Shown: positions 45,859-58,138, counted from the stretch's first letter. The stretch: DNA of 64,000 bases from Aquanectria penicillioides (GCA_003415625.1 PYIU01000001.1:6512210-6576209); one strand, 5' to 3'. Translations and numbers: made by a program. Notes: generated by a model not told the origin, from the letters alone.

Positions 45859-48451
45859 TTAGAGCACCTCACCAACAATCTTGGCGGCCTCCCGATAAGT
45901 CTGGAGGAGACGCTCACACTTCTCACGCTCCTTCTTGATACCGTCGTCTTCGTAGAGAAGCTCTTCAAAGAGCGCTTCCTTGTAGAGCTCGCTTACTAGT
46001 CGGTTCTGGACGACATCCTTGCAGTGGTTCACGAGCAAGTGCATAATAGCCTTGGGAACCTGATCGGCGATAGACTCGCGGACGATGTTGAAGTAGGAAG
46101 AGATGAGGGCTCTGATCAGTTCAGTCTCCATGGCCTCGCGTTCTGTCATGGCAGGCTCGTTGGATTCGCCCTGTTTGGGGTTAGCGTCTATATTGAAGCG
46201 GACGGATAGGAGAGCAAACTTACAAGATGAGAGGCCAAGCCGTAGCTCTTTCGCGTTCCCTCATACTCTTCATCATGAGCAGTGGATGGTCGGTGAGAGA
46301 GCTTATCCTCGCGTCGAATAACGGGGAAGCTGGTCTCAGACCCGTGGCTCATGTGTCGTCCGTTGGTGCCGCTGAGTGGACTAGGGAGAGGGCCGCCGAG
46401 GCTAGCTCCATCCTTGCCAAAGAAGTAGTTTAGGAATGAATCCTTGGCACCACCAAGTCCTTGCTGGTTGAGCCTTGATGGCGATGCTGATCGAATGCCG
46501 TTGATCGTGGTAGAGCTCATAGCCGCAGCCAAGCTGCCTGCTCCGTTTTCCCGGACTGGAGGCGACAAGCTTCGAGGGGGCTTCGTGGCCAGCTTTCGGA
46601 GCGCCGCAGAGTCTTGCTTCTCAACAGGAGCAGTAACGCCGTCTTCGTCTTCAGGGCCTTCACCGTTGGCCTCAGCCTCCTTTAGTCTTCGCTTTTCTCG
46701 ACGCTCACGCTCCTCCTGGATCAACTTTTTCCGTTCTCGCTCCTGCTTGGCGTTGACTACATTACTCATTGCGGCGGCAGCACCAAGGAAATTGGGATGG
46801 TTGGTATTAATATAGGCGCGCTGGATCGAGATGAGAGATTCAACATATGAGGAAGCGGGTCCTAATCTCTCACGGAGAAGGTCTGAGACAGTTTCGATAA
46901 GCTTGGCCTGCAATCTTGGGTATCTCGCGAGCTCTGTGGAGCCGCAGGTGTGGCAGATCTTAATAAGTTCCTCGTACACCAGCTCAACACAGCGTTGACT
47001 GGGGATCTCAAGGAGCTTGATCTGGGGCTTGACCAAAAGGTCGAAGGCCATCTCAGGAACAAAGAGACTGGGGCGGGGACCAGTCGAGTTTCGGATAGCT
47101 GTTCGGATGTCCAGAGCGGAGAGGTTTGAGGTGGGATCGATGGACTCGAGTGAGCTCCCAAAGACAGAATTGAAAATGTAGTAGATGCGAGCACCACCAC
47201 AGAGCTCTTTGGTCGAGATCTCGGTAGAGGTGCCATCGATCGAAGAGATGAACGAGGTGGCAAATCGAGTCATCTGTTGAAGGATGAGGGATCCGCGGTG
47301 CTCCTTGCCGCTGAAGTGCATGTCACCATAGCTCGCCAGCTCCTGCTGGGTCTGGCCCATGAGGGTGTTGAGTCGGGCCTTGATATCGGGGAGACGCTCT
47401 CGGATGTGTCCCATCAAAGTAGTGTTGAGGGTCTTTGCCAGGAATTGGGTACCACATCGGTTCGCAATGTTGCGATAGGCAGGGTGGTGCTTGAAGAAGT
47501 CGGCCTCGGCCTGGAGAGCCTCCTCCATGGGCTTGTTACCTTGGATATCCTGCTGCGAGCGGTTGACAACACCAATGAATCCAAGCTTCAGAGGGTACAC
47601 GCGGCCCGAAAGGATGTCAAGAGCATTGGTGCCATGGTCCATCAAGTCAACCTTGGTGAGCACACCGATAGTCCTCCTGCCAAGAGGGTCGACATGGCGG
47701 GCGAGCTTCAAAGCTTCCGAATTGACAATATCGACGTTGGCGGGGGATACGGCAAGGACGATACTGTTGGGCTTTGCAATGTATTCGGAGATGAGGTTCC
47801 GGGTCTGCTTCTCGATGTCGGTGGGCTGGTCGCCGATAGGAACCTGAACCAAAAAAAATGTTGATCAGTGGGGCAGTCCGTGACGGTAGGCATGAGGAGA
47901 TGTTACCTTGGTCAAACCGGGAAGATCAACCAATGTCAGATTGAGAACATGGGGAGAGTAGATCTTCAGGTTGATGGGCTGTCGGTTGATGCCTTTGTTG
48001 CTGCCAGCGACTCGGGCCGTCTCATTCTCAATCTCTCGCTTAACATCCGAAAAGTCGTTAAACCGGCGATTGGGAATATGATGGAATTCAGCCCACTCGG
48101 ATCGCCGGGCAGCATCGGGAGATCGATAGGGGTCACTGTATGGGTCGGGAGCGGTCTCGTCTTCGGGTACGTTGATGAGCTGGAGAATCAGGGGACGGCG
48201 GGTGACGATACCGCTTCCTCGCGGGAGGAAGTCCCGGCCGACAATGTTTTCAAGAACCGAAGACTTTCCAGCCGACTGGGAACCGACAACAACCTGGACG
48301 CGTGTGTGAGCAAAAAACACGCAAGGTCAATTAGGGGAAGCATGAAGCGCACAATCTGGGGCAGGTCAAGCGAATCGCTGCCGATGGTGTTGAAGACCAG
48401 ATCTTGCAGCTTGTTGACGGTAGAGAGCAGGTCCTCACCGAGGGCAGCCAT
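45859..48451 (-). CDS. dnm1: Dynamin-related GTPase Dnm1 (mitochondrial/peroxisomal fission)
   Basis: A GTP-hydrolysing mechanoenzyme that assembles on mitochondria and peroxisomes to divide them. Exons are 48451-48353, 48293-47907, 47843-46224 and 46170-45859 (805 aa). G1 P-loop GSQSAGKSS (37-45), DLPG (156-159) and TKVDLMD are present. Middle domain and stalk follow ([30 protein letters not shown]). Variable insert B has a charged [16 protein letters not shown] segment and [13 protein letters not shown]. The GED (from about 703) starts [12 protein letters not shown] and ends at VGEVL. The TLDLP start, the FLNYFFGKD motif and the GED ending resemble yeast Dnm1 more than Vps1. All introns are phase 0, 52-62 nt. 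Confidence 0.95.
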
Positions 48452-49037
48452 GGTGACGAGGGGAGCAGACGGAAAGCGTCAGCACGACAGAAACAGCAGA
48501 CAGACACGCAATGGTGACGTGAAGCTGGGATCGTCAGAAGTCCGCAGGCCAGGACACGGGGTTTTGATCTGCGCGCGTCGCTGTCGCTATCAATCAATTC
48601 CAGAAATTCATGCGTTGATGCAGGCTTCCAGGGTGCGGCGTTGGCGTCGGTCGGGTTCACGTGTGTAAAGCTACGGTAAGTATTCCTCAGGTAACGCTAG
48701 CCACAGGGGCGAGGCCGACGTACCCACAGGGCTTTTTCGGGCGGACGGTACCTACTAGGTCCCAGCTACGCGGGAAGAACTTTGTGTCGGCAGAGCCGTA
48801 AACCGCCGTAAGGCCCCGTAAGGCACAATGCGTTCAGGGCGTGAGAACACCCAGAAGCCCGTGCCACAGCACCAGCCACAGCCCGAGCTGTCTGATGCCG
48901 TTACGCGGTACAGTGGTGCCACTGTATCGGGGCGGTGTGGCTCATCTCTCAATGGCATGACTTTTACTGACATTTGAAGGAAGCCATGAGCGCCGAAGAG
49001 AGCCCTGCGGGAACAGCTAGACGCCCGATTGAAAGCC
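48452..49037. promoter_or_regulatory. Divergent promoter between dnm1 and cox19
   Basis: 586 bp between start codons of two nuclear genes for mitochondrial proteins transcribed in opposite directions. A shared promoter is inferred from the geometry; no element was identified. Confidence 0.5.
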
Positions 49038-49562
49038 ATGAGTACCTTTGGTAGCCCCGGAGCGCTGCCTCCAACGAAGCCTACGCCGTGAGTGACCCCA
49101 TCGCCGTGTTTCTGGCACCTTCTTTATTCCTGCATGACTGACTGACTGACTGAACCCGCCCTGCCACAGGCCACAGCGTGGCAGCTTTCCTCTTGATCAT
49201 GATGGTGAGCGACGTCATCTGCCAGGCCTGCCGTGAAAGCATACTGACGGGTTCTTTCTTTTCCTATAGGCGAATGTAAGACGGTAATGAAAAATTACCT
49301 GGCTTGCATGAAAAAGGTGCGCGGCGTAAATGAAGACGAGTGTCGCGGCCTTGCAAAGGCATATCTGGGATGCAGGATGGACCGGTAAGAAAGAGACATC
49401 TCAATGACACGCCACGGCGCATGCGTTCACGGAAGAAGACGGGCTGATCGATGACTCAGAAACTTGATGGCAAGGGACGAGTTCAAGAATCTGGGCTTCA
49501 CGGAGCCACCACCGCCTCCAAAGGAGCCTGAGAAAGGCGTGAAGGGTGAACTGCGGTGGTAG
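49038..49562 (+). CDS. cox19: Cytochrome c oxidase assembly protein Cox19 (twin Cx9C)
   Basis: An intermembrane-space copper-related assembly factor for cytochrome c oxidase, imported by the Mia40 disulfide relay (family knowledge). Four exons, 49038-49087, 49170-49204, 49270-49384 and 49460-49562, encode 100 aa. N-terminal MSTFGSPG and PPQRGSFPLDH match the family. Twin Cx9C cysteines are at 31/41 and 53/63. The C-terminal NLMARDEFKNLGF block is family-typical; the tail is Pro/Lys-rich. Exon 2 is only 35 nt. An ACTG repeat lies in intron 1. No ORF spans more than a fraction of this gene, so ORF calling misses it. Confidence 0.93.
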
Positions 49563-49969
49563 AATGGAGTGTGCAGCTGGGCAAATGAGAGTTAGACACG
49601 ACAAAAAGGGCCACGCCCCGCTCTACCAGCTTGGCTGTTGAGTCAAGCGTTGTACAATAAATATCCAAACAGGCGCATACCGTCGTTGAAAGGCATAATA
49701 TATATGATCAACGTTTTATCGGCTTCTTTTGGCATGTGCTTGTGCTCGGCCTCTGTTGCTTGTGGTGACATATTAGATACAGTTAACCATGGCCCAGGCG
49801 GCCGTTGCTGGGCCAACCCCGCATCCAGTTCACCCTGGCGGTCGTCCATTCAAAAGTGCCCGCTCTCACACCACCTCTATCCAACCATTCACTGACTCAT
49901 CGAGCTTTTCTACACCGCACAGGACATTGTATCGATTTATCTTCTTCCCCAGCAGGTCCTGCGGTCCAA
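49563..49969. other. Intergenic between cox19 and LIM gene
   Basis: Short gap acting as terminator of cox19 and promoter/leader of the LIM gene. Nothing else seen. Confidence 0.6.
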
Positions 49970-52432
49970 ATGCCAAACACGGGGAAGTTCGGCGACAGCA
50001 AGTCGCGTAAGATGTCGCCGCCGCCCGCGCCCACGCCCACGTACATGTCCAACGAACAGTTTGGTATGCATGACACGTGAATCCATTCACGAGTGGCCCT
50101 GCTAACCCTGCCGCTCTGCACAGCGAGTTATCTTGCAGATCTACGCTCCAACCGCGTCACCCGGCCTGGCGGAGCGAGGCCTCAACCCGCTGGGGCCCGG
50201 CCAGCACCCGGCCGCACAAACACCCAGCGGTCGACTAATGGTCGCTTCAGTCCAGACGCCGTGTCTCAAGCCGACAGCTTGAACAGCAAGGTGCCCAGTG
50301 TGGGCGGGGGTAGCATCACCTCTCGGTACTCGACCACCAGCAGACAAACTCGAGACTACTACCCGACGTCGGGGACTCCTCCCTTGCGACCCGGAGAAGT
50401 TGTGCCTTCTGCTACCTACATGGAGCGGGGGCAGCGATGGATGGAGAAAGAAGAAGCGGGATCGCTGCGAGATGCCATGGAAGAGTTGGACTTGCGGAGA
50501 GGCGCCAAGGGAACACCTACCCCGCGAGACAACCAAGACAACCCAGGCAATCAAAACAGCCAAGACAACGTCGACGACGATGCACGGATCTACACGGCTG
50601 CGCTGGACGAGGCCGCCGAGCTTGTCTGGAGACATCAACATGGCAAAAAGTCTCCGCCCCCAGACGCACCGTACCGATATCGACCACATCTTAGGAAGAA
50701 CAGCTACGCACATGCTCGCACCGCCAGCGTTGGGGACCGGGCCGCTGGGAAATCCGGCACCCGCTCGTTCTCGGGCAGCTCTACGGAGAGTGAAGGCAAT
50801 ATGCGTTCATCCTTGGATAACACTCAATCTGGCGAACAGTCTACCCGCAAGGGCAAGTCCTATGGCAGTGTTGGAGGCCGTACCGGCCAGTTCTCTGACC
50901 AACGCCGCACCGCCAGCCTGAAGCGCAACATCAGCGGGGAGGTTGAACGACCTTTCTCTGGGGACCAAATCTGGGAAGAGCCCGAGTTATCGCTGGCAAA
51001 GGCCGTTGGCACTTCTGGTCGCGCATCACCAGAGAAGCTAAGCAGCCGCGCCCAGAATCCCATGAACCGCGTTCGCTTCGAGACGGTCGAGGAGGAGGCC
51101 GCAAAGCCAAAACCTCTTGAGCGTGTTGAGATCCACCGCAACCCGCCAACCCAGTCCCGCAATGCCCTGTACACAACCAATTTCGCGTCGAGTAGCCGTG
51201 CCCCAGTCGAAGATAGGGTGGAGAGAAAGAATGGAATGGAGGTTCGCAGTCAAGACATTAGAGCTGCAACCAGTATGCGAATGAAAGATCGCAGCCCCAA
51301 CCTCCCGGAGCCTACCGCCGTCAGTGACAGTCCGGGACGGCCCATTGTAAGCTTCAATGCTAGTTGGAAAGCCCCGGACGAGTCAACTGATATCAGCCCA
51401 GACCGGTCAACCCCGGCCAACTCCAGATCGCCCTTCCAAACGAAACCCATGGAGATACCTAGTATCATTGTGGCGGAAGAAAGCACGCCGATGTCGTCCA
51501 GCACCAGCATCCCGTCAATCGCCGTAGCTGAACCCGACGATGAACCAAGAGGCCCGATACCTTCGATCAACGTCCCGAGCATCGCCGTGGACGAACCACC
51601 CACCAACAACCCTAGCATCCCCTCCATCATCACCTCAGACGATAAAGCGTCGTCTCGGCCCCGTCCCCTCCCCACCCCAGGAGCAACCGGGCCACCTCGA
51701 CGAGCTCAACGCCCGAGAGGCCACTGGTCCCCTGCTCCAGGAAGCGCCATACGAGGTCACACTATTTGCCATGAGTGTGGCTACCCTATTGAAGGGAGGT
51801 TTGTAGCCCTAGCCGGCGGTTCGGAACGATTCCACCCGCATTGTTTCAGCTGTTACACCTGCGGCACGAGCCTCGAGGCCATGGAGATCAGCCCAGAGCC
51901 AGACCACCTCCGGCGCGAGCGACTTGAACGTATTCGGCGCCGTGCGGCGGGCGAGGTCCTGGACGAAATTCCAGGAATGACCATGGCCGAGGACGGAGAT
52001 GAACGCCTGCGCTTCTTCTGTCATCTGGACTGGCACGAGATGTTTGCGCCTCGTTGCAAGCATTGCAGAACGCCAATCCTCGGCGAGCATATCGTAGCTT
52101 TGGGAGAGCATTGGCATTATGGTCACTTCTTCTGCGCCGAGTGCGGCGACCCGTTTGAACATGGCATGACGCACATCGAGAAGGACGGCTATGCCTGGTG
52201 CATCAACTGTCAGACTAAGCGCACAGAGCGACGTGCGCCCAAATGTAAGAAGTGCAAGACGGCTGTCATCGGACAGTACATCCAGGCACTTGGAGGTGAG
52301 TGGCACGAAACCTGCTTCCGCTGCGCCGAATGCCAGGGCGGCTTCGACGACGGCCAAATCTTCCCCAAGGAAGAGGCGGGAATGTTTATTATACTCTGCA
52401 CTGGTTGCCGAGCTAGAGAACTCAAAGCGTGA
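49970..52432 (+). CDS. Paxillin-like protein with three C-terminal LIM domains
   Basis: A probable cytoskeletal or polarity adaptor resembling fungal paxillin Pxl1. Exons 49970-50063 and 50124-52432 give 800 aa. The first exon reads MPNTGKFGDSKSRK; a 60-nt intron (GTATGC, GCTAACC branch) follows. Residues 30-575 are low-complexity, Ser/Pro/Arg-rich, with a repeated IPSI(A/N)V motif at about 455-510. LIM1 starts about 580 (CHEC...HPHCFSCYTC, then FFCHLDW) and carries a roughly 40-residue insertion rich in Arg/Glu. LIM2 (about 667-725: CKHC, HWHYGHFFCAEC) and LIM3 (about 736-798: CKKC, EWHETCFRCAEC) are canonical. The chosen ATG is the first in coding-like sequence. Confidence 0.93.
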
Positions 52433-52834
52433 TTATGATATTGGACAGGTTTGGAAATCCCGGTGTTTGGTGGACTTGGAGGGAGTGCTAGGATAATGTA
52501 TAAGTTGCTTGTTTAATTTTTGGTGGATTGGTCGGTGAAGGGACGGGATGGCGTTGCGTGTATTGTAATTATGTGCGAATTGGCTTGGGATTTTGTTTGG
52601 TTTAGAATGGCAAAGCATACGCGTGTTGCACTTTGACAAATCAATGCATTCGTTCCGGAGGGAACCATCGCGCAAACATGTGAGGCAAGAGGGAGGGAGG
52701 ACTCTGTGTGTGAATCGTTGTGTCGTAAATTATCGGTGAACTTGTTTCCCTGTCATCTGATGTACACAAGCCATACCAGCTACCTATGTAGGGACGAAAC
52801 CCGGCCTGAGACCTCTGCCTAATTCCTTCGGCGT
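52433..52834. other. Convergent intergenic region
   Basis: 402 bp containing the 3' flanks of the LIM and SUMO genes. No feature seen. Confidence 0.7.
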
Positions 52835-53195
52835 CTAGCAACCGCCAACCTGCTCCTGGTGGACCTCGAGCGTATCGCCATCTTGCATCTCGAGCTGGAA
52901 AGTCGTAGGTCAGCATCTTATTCCAGGTCGCGGCGGTAAACCGGCGGGGAGCGTGCGCACATACCGCATCAGGAGTGTCTGAAGGCTGAACTCGGGTGCC
53001 GTCGAAGAGGAATCGGACGGAGTTCATCGCCTTGCCTTGGCGCTCGCAAAAGGCAGTCATGAGCTTCTCGAGCTTGGTGCTGCGCTTGATCTTGAAGAAG
53101 ACCTCGTTGTTGTTGTCGGTCACTTTGATGTTGAGGTGCTCGGTGTTGGCGGGAGCCTCGCCACCAAGAGCGCCGTTCTCGTTGTCGCCAGACAT
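52835..53195 (-). CDS. smt3: SUMO (small ubiquitin-like modifier, Smt3)
   Basis: A ubiquitin-like modifier conjugated to nuclear and other proteins. CDS is complement(52835..52894, 52965..53195), 96 aa; the 70-nt intron (GTATGT...CCAG) joins DTPDA to LEMQDGDTLEV. A charged N-terminus is followed by the beta-grasp fold (HLNIKVTDNNNEVFFKIKRS), KLMTAFCERQGK, VRFLFDGTRV, and finally VGGC. Diglycine precedes a single residue, so SUMO protease needs to remove only one Cys. The exon-1 ORF is open far upstream, but that part is non-SUMO-like leader; 53195 is the usual MSGDNENG start. The divergent neighbour is cmc4. Confidence 0.96.
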
Positions 53196-54160
53196 GGTTG
53201 ATGCGACAGGGTATTCAGATTCTGCGACAGCGTCGAGGGTCAGCACGCGACTCGGATGAGGAATTCTTTTCCCGTCACCGTACAAACCTTTAGAGTCTTG
53301 GGAAGTGGGGTGGGGGGTCAAGGGTTTCGCTACGACGATGAACCAGGCGTCAAGATAAAGACGGAAAGAACGAGGGTAGAAGCGTTGGGCGAAGAGAGGA
53401 CGAGAGGATGAGTTGAGGGCGATGTAAACTAGCTCTAGGCTGTTTGTTTTGTGTTGCAGGAGGAGAGTCAAGAGCGTGCGTGCGTGATGCGAAGTGAAGG
53501 CGGCCCAGTCGCTCGCCCGCCCACCCAGTCGCAACGAGGCAGAGGAGAGAAGACACCGGTAGGTGGGGAGCGCCACACCTCATTGGTCGCAGCCACCAGT
53601 CAGGCAATCCGACCTGGTGGACGGAGACATTGAAGCCGATAACAGAGTGCTGACCTCAGCAGTGGAAGTGGAGGGAACTCTGCTGCTGTTGTTGGTCCAG
53701 CCGAAGTCCTCTTCACTCATGACATTGACTGATGGGTTGACAGCCGATGCAACGCTATGTGTGCCCGGTACCTTCCAGCCATTCCAGTGTGACCTAGAGC
53801 GTTTTCTACAGTGTGTGCGCGGTGTCCAAACATATCCAGATATACATCAAACAAGCTGTGGTTGAAACTACAAACCTATCACCCTTGGTGGGCTCCAGGA
53901 GGGTTCCCCATTCAAAGCCAGGCAAGCCAGGCTAGACCCAGCCCTGCCACCATGTTTTACACATGGTGCCAGGTGGTTCCTCGCTCCGACGCACGTCATG
54001 TCGATGATCGAGTGTGGCTGTCATCAAAAGATGCCCTGTGGCTGGAGCTGTGGCAAGAGCGGTTTCGCCTCCATGATGCAGGCAAGGCTGCTCTTTTTCT
54101 TGCTCCCACGTCATCCACGTTCTGGTACATGTAGGCCTGTGTTGAAAACAGACAGCAGCA
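53196..54160. promoter_or_regulatory. Divergent intergenic region SUMO / cmc4
   Basis: 965 bp between start codons of oppositely transcribed genes; includes the SUMO 5' leader. A GCT/CTG-rich patch lies at 53680-53700. No motif assigned. Confidence 0.5.
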
Positions 54161-54583
54161 ATGGTAAGCCCGATACAGTCCAGGCTGCCCATGCCATTGC
54201 TAAACGACTCTCACAAAGGCTCCCAAAGACGACGTTGAGGCGAAGCCAGCTTGCCATCCTCGGGCCGTAAGTTCATCAAATTCCACTGATGATCCATCGA
54301 CGCCGTGACTGATCGCTCATATCGTCGAGCAGTGTGCAATCCAAGGTACTTCAAATCTGATCGCGAGAACGACCAACCAATCAACCGTGCTGATGTAGCA
54401 TTCGCAGACTGCCTCACGCGCAACGGATACAACGAGGCCAAGTGCCAGACCGCCATCAGGGCGCTATACGAGTGCTGTGAAGTCTTTTACGACCGCTACG
54501 GCGATGAGGGAACCACCCCAAGCTGTCCAAAGCCCAATTTATTGCGGCTCAAGATGAAGCAGCTCAGGGAGGAAGGAAAATGA
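54161..54583 (+). CDS. cmc4: Cmc4-like twin Cx9C protein with ATG-only exon and 13-nt microexon
   Basis: A mitochondrial intermembrane-space protein of the CHCH class. Proposed exons: 54161-54163 (ATG alone), 54219-54266, 54333-54345 (13 nt) and 54408-54583, giving 79 aa. The assembled sequence has CHPRACAIQDC (C13 x9 C23) and C34 x9 C44, matching the Cmc4 pattern including the extra Cys18. Introns are 55, 66 and 62 nt, with GTAAGC, GTAAGT and GTACTT donors; the first acceptor, AAAG, is atypical. Without the 13-nt exon the CAIQ motif and the x9 spacing are lost. An ATG at 54305 could open a 92-codon reading frame that lacks the first Cys pair and is not preferred. Cox19, another twin Cx9C gene, lies 4.6 kb upstream. 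Confidence 0.85.
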
Positions 54584-55261
54584 TATGTAACGCTCGTCAT
54601 TGTTACGTCCGCCGGTTTGGGGAACTCAGGCAACTTGTACGAAGAGCGCCGAATCTTTTCTAGGCGATCATTGAGCACGCAAGAGATCCTCGTGGGATCT
54701 GAACAAGAATTGAAAGGTCCTGTTCCGAGACTCTAATATGAATGCCAAATGACATTATAACGAAAGAAGAAGAAAAAGAGAAAAATTGCAATTGAGTGGG
54801 GTCGTACATGAAGTATTACAGTGCATTTCGTCCAATTCGGCACAGTACTGCACTGTGACTAGCTTCACGCGCCTACCCGCGGTTGCGTTTGCTGCTGCCC
54901 AGGCACCCAGGTACGTACCGAATGCAGGAAAAGCTACCCAAGCGCGCCAGTCCAAGCAACACAACAGCCCAGCAATTCTTGAGTTTTGCGTCAAGCAGCA
55001 ACCCGCAAAAGCTTCCGCAACCCCCAAACGATTGAACCGGCGATCCATCCAGTGCGATCTCGATACACGCGACTCTTATACATATCCCAGGCCAGGGTAT
55101 GCATGCGACCCTAAACGAGCAAAAGCCTTGGACCCCAGCGGCCCCCCGAGCCGATTAGGGTCAGCCGCTCGAGTTCGTTGCCCAAGACATTTCTCATCTC
55201 AACGCCGTCGTGACGTCGAATCGACCCGGTTTATCAAGAGAAGCTCCTCTATTCAGACAAG
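54584..55261. other. Intergenic, promoter/leader of Nup84
   Basis: 678 bp. No gene seen; includes the terminator of cmc4 and the leader of the next gene. Confidence 0.65.
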
Positions 55262-58138
55262 ATGGAGATTGTCGTTCAAAAACAGAAACCTGTCCCCCCT
55301 CCTGCCGGCCCTGAGGTCGAGGAGTTCGCCAACGCCTTGGATGATTGCTTGTCATCTGCGCTTTCACCCTTAGAAAAGCGAGACCGAATACTCGAGCTCC
55401 CACGAAAATACTACGAGAACGCCTTGCGACGACTTGCGCACGCACGGCCGAGAAACTCGCGCGAAGGCACCCACGATGATGTCGACATGGATGTGGACGA
55501 AGTCGAGGGTGGCAATGACAATGGTGCTTCTATCAAACAGGTTAAGCGACTAGAGAAGGAAGCCCAAACCTGGGATCTAGTTCGCCGGCTTCTGCCTCTG
55601 CGGTATACTAGCTCATCGAAGCAGTCAGCTTTCAGTTCCGTCAAAGATGCGCCCGCCGACCTGCTTCATGATTTCCTCGACTCCGATCCTCTAGCCAGGG
55701 AGCGCCGTGCCGTCATTCAGTGGTTGCAAACCAATGCTGCCTCTGGCCCGGATATTGATGAGCTGGCGCGTGAACTGCAGCAAAACGCGGATCGGGGTGA
55801 CATCATTGCTCACGGTTGGCTTCATACGCGCTCGTCCATCAAGCTGAGGAAAAGTGTCACTGCCTGGCCGCACTTGCTGGACCGTCAGTCTCCCAGTATT
55901 ACAAACACCCATGTCAACACAGACGGTGCTCCTCTCGTCACCCAGCTGGACCCTGATGCTGCTACTCGCCAGGGCCGAAAGCTCGAACCTCAAGACGAAT
56001 ACTTTGAGCGTGCAATCTGGCTTGGTTGTTTTGAACATCTGCGTCGAGGATCCAGTGCGGACGTGATCCGTGAATGGTGTCAGGAGCGAACCGAGATGTG
56101 GCGTGCTATCTCTGCATCCGCCACGTTGCTCTCCTCGAACGACAGCAAACCCAATCCTGTGAACGATCCGGCGTCACTAGCACTTTGGCGACGCATGTGT
56201 TTTGGCCTGGCACGACAAGGTGGCTGCGACGACTACGAGCGGGCTGTGTATGGCGTACTCTCTGGTGATATTGCCAGTGTTGAGAAGGTCGCCCTTACTT
56301 GGGATGACTTCCTATTCGCCAACTACAATGCGCTATTGCGAACACAACTCGATAACTTTATTCTGGGACGATGCCCTCCTGAAGTTGCTTCGAATTTGGC
56401 CCAATCCTTCTCATCATTCGATGCCATTCAGTTCCATGGCGAACCAGAAACCGTCGAAAAGCGCCTTATTTTCACTCTGGAGTCTAACCAACAGATCCGC
56501 AACGAGGCTATAGAACCCACCAAGGCTGTCCAAGCTTCTCTCATCTCCAGAGAAATCGGGCAGCATCTTTATGAACAGGGCTTGGTCATCTCAGCGGGCG
56601 ACGTGGAAGAGAACTCGAGGCTTCTTTACCGATCCGAGGCAAATGACTTGCAGGTGAACAAGGAGAAATTCTTCCAGGCTGACCAGCATCACGGACTCCG
56701 CATTGTTGCCCACATTTACCTGCTTATTGCTCTACTTGAAAAGTTTACGTCCGGAGAAGGTTCCGTTGCCACTCCGACTTCGCCTCCTGAGTGGAAGCGA
56801 GGTCAAGAGAATATTCTAGCTGGTTACACCAACTACTTGCGCCTAGCTCAGCTGCAAGAATTAATACCACTCTATTGCTCTATTCTGGAGCCCCCTCGAT
56901 CGTATGAGGTGCTCAGCTACAATCTGATTACCGAGGAGGACCCCAAGCAGCGACTAATCCAGCTCAAGCTCATCAAGAGCGCCGGCATTGACGTGCTGAG
57001 ATTTGTCAAGACTCAAGCCTGGCTCATGTATGATGATCTTGCCCCCACAAAGAGCGCATTCCCTGCCAAGGACTCATTTACCATTATCGAGCCCGGTCCA
57101 CCAACGGCTCGGTGCGGCCGGCCAGTGAAACCGGATTTCTTTGCAGATGACGAGGACAAGATTGAGCTCAAGCATGAGCATCTAATTCGTTCACTGGAAT
57201 GGCTGCTGCTGGTGAATGAGACATGGCCAAATGTATTTTCCGTGGGCACCAAAGTCTACAAGTTCTTTCTCCGTATGTTCAATCTCATACCGTGGTTTCT
57301 TTGGCCAATGCTAACAACCCACATAGGGAATATGCATCTTAACGCGGCTCGACAACTGATGAAGAGGGTCCCTTTTGCGGAAATTGTCGGCGCTCTCACT
57401 GAGCAGGACGAGACCGATGGTGCTTGGTTCGAAGACGTGGAGTTTTGGGCTCAGCAGCTTGAGCGGAGCCAAATTACGGACGTAACTCCCGAGCAGGTCG
57501 CCTCAGACGCACGAAATTTCCGAGAATTGGAGGCTCTCGTCCGAGCTCTAGACAGCATGGAGACTGTGGCATCAATGGCGGCGCTTGTGAGCGAGTAAGT
57601 TGAGCCGAGCCTTGAGGGATGAAATCATGATACTAATATGGCATAGGGCTGCTTCCGCTGAGCGCAAGTTCTGGTCCGAAGTTGGCATTGAAGTGAAGAG
57701 CACCAAGGAGAATATGCAGGCTCTCCTAACCAACTGGCTCCTTGCCGGTATTGAAGGTACGATACGCCTCTGATTAAATTGGCGATGACGGATACTAATG
57801 TTGGAGCAGAGGGTGACAAGGAACTGCGAGAGCTCCGGCAGGCCTACCTCCCTGAGACCATCATGGCATACGTGAGCACTTTGCACTTTGCAGGCACTGG
57901 TCTTTCCCGGGATAACCTCCTTGAGTGCATGGAGTTGGCAGCCATCATCGCAGAGAGAAACTCGGACTTGTCAAAGGCATTTGTCGAAGCCGGTCGAATG
58001 AAGGAATTGGTCGAGGCCTTTGCGGCGTGCAGCAAGGCGCTCGCCATCAGCACAGGGGAGAAGCGAACGGTCGGATCCGGCAGCAAGAAGCTGCGGGAGA
58101 TGGGGTGGTCGCGAGATTTGTGGTCAGTAAAGCCCTAA
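55262..58138 (+). CDS. nup84: Nuclear pore Y-complex nucleoporin Nup84/Nup107
   Basis: A scaffold component of the nuclear pore outer ring. Exons 55262-57272, 57327-57594, 57647-57756 and 57810-58138 give 905 aa. The N-terminus (1-100) is variable with an acidic patch. The all-alpha Nup84/Nup100 fold follows, with WDLVRRLLPLRY, ERRAVIQWLQ, DEYFERAIWLGCFEHLRRG, WRRMCFGLARQGGCDDYERAVYGVLSGD and a C-terminal block LTNWLLAGIEEGDKELRELRQ to LWSVKP. Typical length for Nup84/107. Introns are 50-54 nt with CTAAC or CTAAT branches; the exon junctions restore KFFLRNMHLN and SEAASAERK. Little doubt about family. Confidence 0.95.

Noticed and set aside
47277..47864. 195-codon plus-strand ORF opposite dnm1
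   Set aside because: Antisense of a conserved exon of dnm1; no family or protein-like features.
53196..53576. Long N-terminal extension of SUMO (open frame to 53576)
   Set aside because: Upstream translation is not SUMO-like and the normal MSGDNENG start lies at 53195; the extension is leader.
54305..54583. 92-aa model for cmc4 starting at 54305
   Set aside because: It lacks the first Cys pair and carries an intron translated as coding; the four-exon model matches the family.
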